DNA of 64,000 bases from Lacrimispora sinapis (lineage in GTDB: Bacteria > Bacillota > Clostridia > Lachnospirales > Lachnospiraceae): contig NZ_CP141832.1 in assembly GCF_043633585.1 (NCBI RefSeq), positions 2,976,001 through 3,040,000 on the forward strand. The letters are read 5' to 3'. The translations under genes and the position numbers were made by a program. Numbering within the stretch: position 1 is the stretch's first letter; each line of letters starts with the position of its first letter. The notes below the pieces were generated by a model that was given only the letters and a program-made list of their open reading frames with translations, did no database searches and was not told where the DNA came from. Of the stretch, positions 57,838 to 64,000 are shown in pieces.

Positions 57838-59274
57838 CTAATTTACATTAACCACACGCATGATATTGGTATGAGCGGCTGACTCATGCTTTCTGACTGG
57901 ATTGACCACACCGGCAGTTACTACTACCGTGTCGTTCTCCTTTACAACTCCCTTTTCCTTTAACAATTCAATAGAGGAGTAAATCAGCACATCCGTAGAT
58001 TCCGCACGCTTTGCATGATATGGCTTAACGCCCCAATATAACTGCATCTGACGAAGTGCAGAAGAGCTTGGAGACAATCCGATGATCTGGCTTTCCGGTC
58101 TCCATTTGGATAACAGTCTTGCAGTAAAACCGGTGATGCTGGGAGCTACGATAGCCTTTGCCCCTAAGTCTCTGGCGGTTGCTACAGAAGAATAGCATAC
58201 TGCATTGGATACGTTATGTTCATTGGCTGCTGAAACTCTGCGCTGACGGAAACCATTGTAATCCAGATGTTTTTCTGTCTCTTCTACAATAGAAGCCATC
58301 ATGGAGAGTGCTTCCACCGGATATTTACCCATAGCAGTCTCACCGGAAAGCATTACTGCATCGGTGCCGTCATAAACAGCGTTTGCAACGTCCGTCACTT
58401 CCGCTCTGGTAGGACGGGGGTTACGGATCATGGAATCAAGCATCTGAGTGGCAGTGATAACCGGCTTGCATGCCACATTGCATTTTTCAATGATGCTCTT
58501 TTGTACAAACGGAACTTCCTGTGCCGGGATCTCAACTCCCATATCACCGCGGGCAACCATGATTCCGTCGCTGGCTTCGATGATATCGTCAAGGTTTTCG
58601 ATTCCCTCTGCATTTTCAATCTTAGCAATGACACCCATATTAGAACCGTTCGCTGCCAGGATCTCTTTGATCTCACGGATGGCATCTGCAGTACGGACAA
58701 AGGAGGCAGCGATAAAGTCAAATCCCTGCTCGATTCCGAACTGGATATCTAACTTATCCTTATCGGTCAGTGCCGGAAGCTTGATCTTAACGTTTGGTAC
58801 ATTAACGCCTTTTCTTTCTCCCAGCTCTCCGCCGTTTACAATTCTGCAGACGATCTCTTTGCCTTTTACTTCCAGAACCTCCAGCTCAATCAGACCGTCA
58901 TCAATAAGAATGCGGTTTCCGGGAACCACATCTTCTGCAAGGCCTTCATAGGTAATGTGGCCTCTGACGGCATCACCGACAATATCCTCACTGGTCAGTG
59001 TATAAGTATCGCCTTCCTTTAACATCACCTTTTTGCCATCCTGCAAAACACCGGTACGGATCTCCGGCCCTTTCGTATCAAGAAGTGCTGCGATCGGCAG
59101 ATCCAGTTCTTCACGGATACTTTTCAGCATTTCAAGGCGCGCCTTCTGTTCTTCATAGTCACCGTGTGAAAAATTAAATCTGGCAATGTCCATTCCGTGT
59201 TCAGCCAGTGCCTTCATTACGTTACGGTCATTCGTATTTGGTCCCATCGTGCAAATAATCTTTGTTTTCTTCAT
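57838..59274 (-). CDS. pyk: Pyruvate kinase
   Basis: Glycolytic transfer of phosphate from phosphoenolpyruvate to ADP. The 478 residues have TKIICTMGPNT, ARFNFSHG, LDTKGPEIRTG, the signature IAKIENAEGIENLDDII with the catalytic Lys and metal Glu, and MVARGDMGVEIP. It ends with the normal C-terminal allosteric domain and lacks the extra PEP-utiliser domain of Bacillus enzymes. It lies 15 bases after the rhomboid-like gene and so probably belongs to an operon begun at corA. Confidence 0.98.
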   Translation of the reverse strand: MKKTKIICTMGPNTNDRNVMKALAEHGMDIARFNFSHGDYEEQKARLEMLKSIREELDLPIAALLDTKGPEIRTGVLQDGKKVMLKEGDTYTLTSEDIVGDAVRGHITYEGLAEDVVPGNRILIDDGLIELEVLEVKGKEIVCRIVNGGELGERKGVNVPNVKIKLPALTDKDKLDIQFGIEQGFDFIAASFVRTADAIREIKEILAANGSNMGVIAKIENAEGIENLDDIIEASDGIMVARGDMGVEIPAQEVPFVQKSIIEKCNVACKPVITATQMLDSMIRNPRPTRAEVTDVANAVYDGTDAVMLSGETAMGKYPVEALSMMASIVEETEKHLDYNGFRQRRVSAANEHNVSNAVCYSSVATARDLGAKAIVAPSITGFTARLLSKWRPESQIIGLSPSSSALRQMQLYWGVKPYHAKRAESTDVLIYSSIELLKEKGVVKENDTVVVTAGVVNPVRKHESAAHTNIMRVVNVN

Positions 59275-59289
59275 TATTATCCTCCGTAG

Positions 59290-60138
59290 CTAATTGATCG
59301 TATTGTCGGCTGTGGGGTGGTCCGACGTTACATGTTTATGTGTATACAAATGCTCAGAACAGTATTCAAAACTGCCTTCACATTTTGAACAATAACGGAA
59401 ATCCAGGTCCGGAGAATCTTTTTCGGTACGTCCGCATACAGCGCACTTATGGTGGGTTCCCCCCTGGGGCATGATTTTCATCTGTTTCTGAAAATGATGC
59501 TTTCTTTTGATCTCTTTCGGATTGAACCGGCTTAAATTCCGAGTCAAAAGGAAAAAGAGGATAAAGTTAAATAGAGACATAAAAATTGTGACTCTGGTTG
59601 CCATGTTGCCGGCAATAAAGCCGTAAAGGAAATATAGCCCGTTGAAGATGGCCAGCCACTTGGCTTTCACAGGAATCACGAAAAACAAAAGGAATTCCAA
59701 ATCCGGAAATGTTGCAGCAAAAGCAAAGAACAGGGAATAATTAAGAAATTCCGTTGTTAAATATACTGTCTTCCCCATTAACAGATAGACAACCAGCGCT
59801 GCCGCCACATGACCGATGACTCCCATAAAGAAATAAACATTAAAGCGGAATGCTCCCCAGATTCTCTCCAGGTTCTGGCCCAGCATATAATACAGATACA
59901 TACTGATCAGGCTGAACAGCAGATTGGTACTGCCGGGAGGATAGATCATAAACGTTACGATCCTCCATACCTGGCCTTTAAGAATCATTCCTGCGTCAAG
60001 GGATAGGTACTGCCAATAAAATCCCGGTGCAAAAAGTTCCATAAGAAGTCCTACACCGTACATTCCGATGATATAATACATCAGATTTGAAATCGCATAT
60101 TTCTTAAATTTGCGCTCCAGATTATAGAAAAATTTCAT
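59290..60138 (-). CDS. Rhomboid-like membrane protein with zinc-binding tail, no catalytic Ser seen
   Basis: A 282-residue integral membrane protein with about six hydrophobic helices in the first ~200 residues, arranged like rhomboid proteins (WRIVTFMIYPPG, GAFRFNVYFFMGVIGHVAAALVVYLL). The GxSG catalytic motif of rhomboid proteases is missing. The region where it is expected reads YSLFFAFAATFPDLEFLLFF. After a basic linker the tail has CAVCGRTEKDSPDLDFRYCSKC and YCSEHLYTHKH, enough Cys and His for one or two zinc ions. It is probably a non-proteolytic rhomboid relative. It sits between corA and pyk with gaps of 21 and 15 bases. Confidence 0.78.
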   Translation of the reverse strand: MKFFYNLERKFKKYAISNLMYYIIGMYGVGLLMELFAPGFYWQYLSLDAGMILKGQVWRIVTFMIYPPGSTNLLFSLISMYLYYMLGQNLERIWGAFRFNVYFFMGVIGHVAAALVVYLLMGKTVYLTTEFLNYSLFFAFAATFPDLEFLLFFVIPVKAKWLAIFNGLYFLYGFIAGNMATRVTIFMSLFNFILFFLLTRNLSRFNPKEIKRKHHFQKQMKIMPQGGTHHKCAVCGRTEKDSPDLDFRYCSKCEGSFEYCSEHLYTHKHVTSDHPTADNTIN

Positions 60139-60159
60139 GCTACCTTCCTTTTCCTAAGA

Positions 60160-61101
60160 TTAAAACAGATCTTTTTTTGAAAAAATCCACGCGACAATCA
60201 GTGTCAGGGCAAGTGTAAATCCTAATACAATCACAAACCCGTAAGGACTGTTGGCAAACGGCATCCCCTGGGTGTTTACATTCATACCATAAAAGCTTGC
60301 CACCATCGTAGGGATGGACATGACAATGGTAATGGTTGCCAGAAACTTCATTACAATATTTAAGTTATTGGAAATTACAGAAGCAAACGCATCCATGGTG
60401 CCGCTTAATATGCCGCTGTAGATATTCGCCATCTCGATGGCCTGCTTGTTCTCAATGATGACGTCTTCCAAAAGATCCGTATCTTCCGGATACTTTTTGA
60501 TTTTTTCATTGCGCATGAGTTTTTCAAGCACCATCTCATTGGACCGCAGGGAGGTGGTAAAGTACACAAGGCTCTTTTCCAGTTCCAGAAGCTCAATAAG
60601 CTCCCGGTTCTTTGTCGACTTGTGGAGCTTTTCCTCAATCACTCCGCTCTTTTTATCAATGACTCTTAAATATTGCAGATAAAGTGACGCATTCTTATAC
60701 AGAATCTGCAGAATAAAACGGGTTTTCATGTACGTATGGAAATCCCTGACCCGGCCATCCATAAATGCATTCAGTACCGTAGTATCTTCCAGACATACCG
60801 TAATAATGGCCTCATCTGTTGTTATTATGCCCATGGGTATGGTTACATACCAATCTTTGTCATTCCGTTCCTCAATAGTGGGAACATCCACCAGGATCAG
60901 CGTGTAATGATCCTCTGTCTGGATTCGGGAGCGCTCTTCCTCATCAAGCGGTGCTCTTAGGTCATCCGGATCAATCTTATAGGTATTGGCAATCTCCAGA
61001 ATCTCCGTAGCGGTGGGGTTTGTAAGCGCTATCCAGGAACCTGGAGAAAGCGCATCCTTTTGTTGGATCAGACCGTCCTCTGTTTTATATATCTGTATCA
61101 T
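60160..61101 (-). CDS. corA: CorA-family magnesium/cobalt transporter
   Basis: Pentameric divalent-cation channel. It is 313 residues from ATG at 61101, which has AAGGGGG upstream. The frame open to 61191 overlaps the promoter. The N-terminal cytoplasmic alpha/beta domain and long stalk helix precede two C-terminal membrane helices. The selectivity motif GMN is intact in FYGMNVNTQG (271-274 region), and the basic end FSKKDLF is typical. It is the first gene of an apparent operon with a rhomboid-like gene and pyk. Confidence 0.94.
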   Translation of the reverse strand: MIQIYKTEDGLIQQKDALSPGSWIALTNPTATEILEIANTYKIDPDDLRAPLDEEERSRIQTEDHYTLILVDVPTIEERNDKDWYVTIPMGIITTDEAIITVCLEDTTVLNAFMDGRVRDFHTYMKTRFILQILYKNASLYLQYLRVIDKKSGVIEEKLHKSTKNRELIELLELEKSLVYFTTSLRSNEMVLEKLMRNEKIKKYPEDTDLLEDVIIENKQAIEMANIYSGILSGTMDAFASVISNNLNIVMKFLATITIVMSIPTMVASFYGMNVNTQGMPFANSPYGFVIVLGFTLALTLIVAWIFSKKDLF

Positions 61102-61162
61102 AGCGTTTCCCCCTTCCACTGAAAATATTTTAGAAAATCCCTTGGCGGACTTTGACCTATAC

Positions 61163-61191
61163 ATTATAAAATCCCCAACCATATTTGTCAA
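61163..61191 (-). promoter_or_regulatory. Promoter of corA operon
   Basis: Minus strand TTGACA (61186-61191), exactly 17 bases, TATAAT (61163-61168): a full consensus sigma-A promoter about 60 bases before corA. Confidence 0.9.
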
Positions 61192-61265
61192 ACAAAATGG
61201 TACCTGATTTTGTGAACTTAAACAAATTTTGCTAGATTTAACATTAATTTAGCATGTTATGACAA

Positions 61266-61294
61266 TTGTAATATTTCTTATTTTATGTTAAACT
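61266..61294 (+). promoter_or_regulatory. Candidate promoter of the activase fusion gene
   Basis: TTGTAA (61266-61271), 17 bases, TAAACT (61289-61294) with TG one base before the -10, so an extended -10 type. Confidence 0.55.
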
Positions 61295-61356
61295 GATGTT
61301 CGGTGAGCCAGCAACTTACTTCTACACAAAAGGAGGCAGGGGATACCCCCGCACAT

Positions 61357-64000
61357 ATGAGTACATACAACACATTAGGAATCGATATCGGTTCCACTAC
61401 TGTTAAAATTGCAATACTAAATGAAAAAAATGAATTATTATTTTCTGATTATGAACGGCATTTTGCTAACATACAGGAAACACTTGCGGGCCTTTTAAAA
61501 AAGGCCTTTGATAAACTTGGCCCTATGAATTTACGTCCGGGCATTACAGGTTCCGGAGGACTGACCTTATCCAAGCATTTAAAAGTTCCCTTTGTCCAGG
61601 AGGTCGTGGCAGTTGCCACTTCCCTTAAGGATTATGCCCCACATACGGACGTGGCAATCGAACTTGGCGGAGAAGATGCAAAAATTATTTACTTCACCGG
61701 CGGCATTGACCAGCGTATGAACGGCATCTGTGCCGGAGGAACCGGTTCTTTCATTGACCAGATGGCGGCTCTTTTACAGACCGACGCTGCTGGCCTTAAC
61801 GAATATGCAGTCAACTATAAAGCCATTTATCCAATTGCTGCCCGCTGCGGCGTTTTCGCTAAAACGGACATTCAGCCACTCATCAACGAAGGGGCTACCA
61901 GAGAAGATCTTGCGGCTTCTATCTTTCAGGCAGTTGTAAACCAGACCATCAGCGGACTGGCTTGCGGAAAGCCCATCAGAGGCCACGTTGCCTTCCTGGG
62001 AGGCCCCTTGCATTTTCTTCCGGAACTGAAAAAAGCCTTTATCCGTACCCTTCATTTATCCGGAGATGAGATCATCGCACCGGAACACTCCCATCTTTTT
62101 GCTGCCATCGGTGCGGCAATGAATGCAGTGGAGGCCACCGATGCCACCCTCTCTCTGGAGGAAATGATCTCCCGTTTATCTTCCGGAATCCGCATGGAAT
62201 TTGAAGTAAAGCGTATGGAGCCTCTGTTTAAAGATCAGGCGGATTTTGATGAATTTATCACCCGCCACAGCAAACACACCGTGAAAAAAGGGGATCTGTC
62301 TTCCTATCACGGAAAGTGCTTTTTAGGAATCGATGCAGGCTCCACCACAACCAAAGTCGCCCTCGTAGGCGAAGACGGAACTCTGCTTTATAAATTCTAC
62401 AGCAGCAACAACGGAAGTCCTCTGGCAACAGCCACCCAGGCGATGAAAGAGATCAAAGAACAGCTTACTGAGGACAGTGAGATCGTATGGTCCTGTTCCA
62501 CCGGCTACGGGGAAGCCTTATTAAAGGCAGCCTTTCTTCTTGATGAAGGAGAAGTGGAGACCATTTCCCACTATTATGCAGCCTCCTTTTTTGAACCGGA
62601 GGTAGACTGCATTCTGGACATCGGCGGCCAGGATATGAAGTGCATACGCATCAAAAACGGCACCGTAGACAGCGTTCAGTTAAACGAAGCCTGTTCTGCC
62701 GGCTGCGGCTCCTTTATCGAAACCTTTGCCAATTCCCTGAATTATAAGGTGGAGGATTTTGCAGAGGAAGCAATTTTTGCAGAAAACCCAACGGATCTTG
62801 GAACCAGATGTACGGTATTTATGAACTCCAATGTAAAACAGGCCCAAAAGGAAGGGGCACCGGTTTCTGATATTTCTGCCGGTCTTGCCTATTCCGTTAT
62901 TAAGAATGCCTTATTTAAAGTAATAAAAATTACAAGTGCTTCTGATTTAGGGAAGCACGTGGTGGTTCAGGGCGGTACTTTTTATAACAACGCAGTACTC
63001 CGGAGCTTTGAAAAGATCTCCGGCTGCCAGGCAGTCCGTCCGGACATTGCAGGCATTATGGGGGCATTCGGTGCCGCACTGATCGCACGGGAGCGCTATG
63101 AAGCGTCTGCAAAGACCACCATGCTGAGCCTTGATGAAATTTTGAATCTTCACTATGAGACTTCCATGACCCGATGCAGAAAATGCACCAACAACTGTGT
63201 TCTTACGGTAAACCGTTTTGACGGCGGACGTAAATTTATTTCCGGCAACCGCTGTGAGCGGGGGCTTGGAAAAGAGAAAGCCTCCAGTGATGTTCCGAAT
63301 CTTTTTGATTACAAATATCACCGAACGTTTGACTATGAGCCTTTGGATGAGGCTGCTGCGGAGCGGGGCACCATCGGTATCCCGAGAGTTTTGAACCTTT
63401 ATGAAAATTACCCCTTCTGGGCTGTTTTCTTTAAAACGTTAAAATTCCGCACCATTCTCTCCCCCCAGTCCACCAGAAAGATTTATGAACTGGGCATTGA
63501 ATCCATTCCAAGCGAATCCGAATGCTATCCGGCCAAGATTGCCCACGGTCACGTGGAATGGCTGATCCGGGAAGGAATCAAAACTATTTTTTATCCCTGC
63601 ATCCCTTATGAAAGAAATGAAACGCCTGATGCAGGAAACCATTTTAACTGTCCCATCGTCACCTCTTATGCGGAAAATATCAAAAACAACGTGGAAGGGA
63701 TCCAGACAGAGAACGTACGGTTTTTAAACCCATTTATGGCATTTACCAACGAAGAGGTATTAACCTCCCGTCTGGTTGAAGTATTTAAAAACGAATTTAA
63801 AATCCCTGCCTCCGAAATTACCGCCGCGGCTCACGCCGCCTGGGAAGAGCTTATGGCTTCCCGCGCCGACATAGAGAAAAAGGGAGAGGAAACCTTATTA
63901 TGGCTCAAGGAGAACGACCGTCATGGGATCGTACTGGCGGGCCGTCCTTACCACGTTGATCCGGAGATCAACCACGGCATTCCGGAACTCATTGCCTCCT
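61357..64000 (+). CDS. 2-hydroxyacyl-CoA dehydratase activase-like fusion protein, 3' end cut by window
   Basis: The first 881 codons of a very large protein (relatives are about 1400 residues). It has two tandem ASKHA-type activase modules. The first starts LGIDIGSTTVKIAIL (residue 7) with cysteines in NGICAGGTGSFIDQ and IAARCGVFAKTD. The second starts FLGIDAGSTTTKVALVG (about 325) with NEACSAGCGSFIET and LGTRCTVFMNS. These pairs correspond to the cysteines that hold the bridging iron-sulfur cluster in HgdC. A cysteine motif CRKCTNNC (about 608) and a dehydratase-like DUF2229 region (SESECYPAKIAHGHVEWLI, FYPCIPYE) follow. The substrate is unknown. ATG at 61357 is chosen; AGGAGG lies about 20 bases upstream with a small hairpin between. 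Confidence 0.9.
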   Translation, partial: MSTYNTLGIDIGSTTVKIAILNEKNELLFSDYERHFANIQETLAGLLKKAFDKLGPMNLRPGITGSGGLTLSKHLKVPFVQEVVAVATSLKDYAPHTDVAIELGGEDAKIIYFTGGIDQRMNGICAGGTGSFIDQMAALLQTDAAGLNEYAVNYKAIYPIAARCGVFAKTDIQPLINEGATREDLAASIFQAVVNQTISGLACGKPIRGHVAFLGGPLHFLPELKKAFIRTLHLSGDEIIAPEHSHLFAAIGAAMNAVEATDATLSLEEMISRLSSGIRMEFEVKRMEPLFKDQADFDEFITRHSKHTVKKGDLSSYHGKCFLGIDAGSTTTKVALVGEDGTLLYKFYSSNNGSPLATATQAMKEIKEQLTEDSEIVWSCSTGYGEALLKAAFLLDEGEVETISHYYAASFFEPEVDCILDIGGQDMKCIRIKNGTVDSVQLNEACSAGCGSFIETFANSLNYKVEDFAEEAIFAENPTDLGTRCTVFMNSNVKQAQKEGAPVSDISAGLAYSVIKNALFKVIKITSASDLGKHVVVQGGTFYNNAVLRSFEKISGCQAVRPDIAGIMGAFGAALIARERYEASAKTTMLSLDEILNLHYETSMTRCRKCTNNCVLTVNRFDGGRKFISGNRCERGLGKEKASSDVPNLFDYKYHRTFDYEPLDEAAAERGTIGIPRVLNLYENYPFWAVFFKTLKFRTILSPQSTRKIYELGIESIPSESECYPAKIAHGHVEWLIREGIKTIFYPCIPYERNETPDAGNHFNCPIVTSYAENIKNNVEGIQTENVRFLNPFMAFTNEEVLTSRLVEVFKNEFKIPASEITAAAHAAWEELMASRADIEKKGEETLLWLKENDRHGIVLAGRPYHVDPEINHGIPELIAS

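Noticed and set aside
1..64000. CRISPR arrays, toxin-antitoxin pairs, retrons, insertion sequences, prophage or biosynthetic islands
   Set aside because: I saw no regular spaced repeats, transposase motifs, reverse transcriptase motifs or small paired genes on either strand.

Overview
The window looks like a chromosomal segment of a spore-forming, plant-sugar-using member of the Clostridia, most likely Lachnospiraceae of the Clostridium sphenoides/saccharolyticum (Lacrimispora) kind. This rests on SpoIIM, HemZ, a tryptophan T-box, a ThiC/ThiW thiamine operon, a GntR-LacI type AraR, strong AGGAGG ribosome sites and Gram-positive promoters. The genus is an inference from general protein character. 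No rRNA, tRNA, phage, insertion sequence, CRISPR array or defence island was seen. Almost everything is well-kept core or sugar-metabolism DNA.

Layout. (1) 1-8.9 kb, minus strand: a truncated OmpR-type response regulator, kduI, a Cache-domain chemotaxis receptor, a tandem pair of glycosyltransferase-TPR genes, a GNAT acetyltransferase and a secreted 5'-nucleotidase carrying a LysM domain. (2) 9-21.8 kb, minus: apt, a GltD-like oxidoreductase, an AEC transporter, adenosine deaminase, rel, a CatB-like acetyltransferase with an extra domain, an MBL hydrolase, hemZ, hisS and aspS. This resembles the apt-rel-hydrolase-hemZ-hisS-aspS cluster of Firmicutes, interrupted by purine and transport genes. 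(3) 21.9-25.1 kb, minus: proC, a NUDIX hydrolase, spoIIM and a XerD-like recombinase, reminiscent of the Bacillus nudF-spoIIM-xerD neighbourhood. (4) 25.1-32 kb, plus: a Trp T-box leader and the complete operon trpEGDCFBA. (5) 32-36.5 kb, plus: a TPP riboswitch and thiC-thiW-thiM-thiE-thiD.

(6) 36.5-49.9 kb: a GH2 beta-galactosidase (minus), a YyaL-type thioredoxin-domain protein (plus), and a minus-strand arabinose operon that reads transaldolase-like aldolase, GH51 arabinofuranosidase, araA, FGGY kinase, araD, araR. Together these release L-arabinose from arabinan, convert it to xylulose 5-phosphate and close a regulatory loop. (7) 49.9-57.7 kb, minus: D-Ala-D-Ala carboxypeptidase, RNase Y, recX, recA with a LexA box, a subtilisin-like protease and lysA. 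(8) 57.8-61.1 kb, minus: an apparent corA, rhomboid-like, pyk operon. (9) 61.3 kb to the end, plus: the first ~880 codons of a giant acyl-CoA dehydratase-activase fusion protein.

No clearly new multi-gene system is visible. The most interesting signals are small: a 12-base element shared upstream of kduI and lacZ, a three-site DnaA-box cluster upstream of yyaL, a NUDIX-gene terminator whose 3' arm contains the spoIIM ribosome site, a TPP riboswitch that begins almost directly after trpA, a promoter-terminator pair that may define a small RNA, and several unusual domain fusions.
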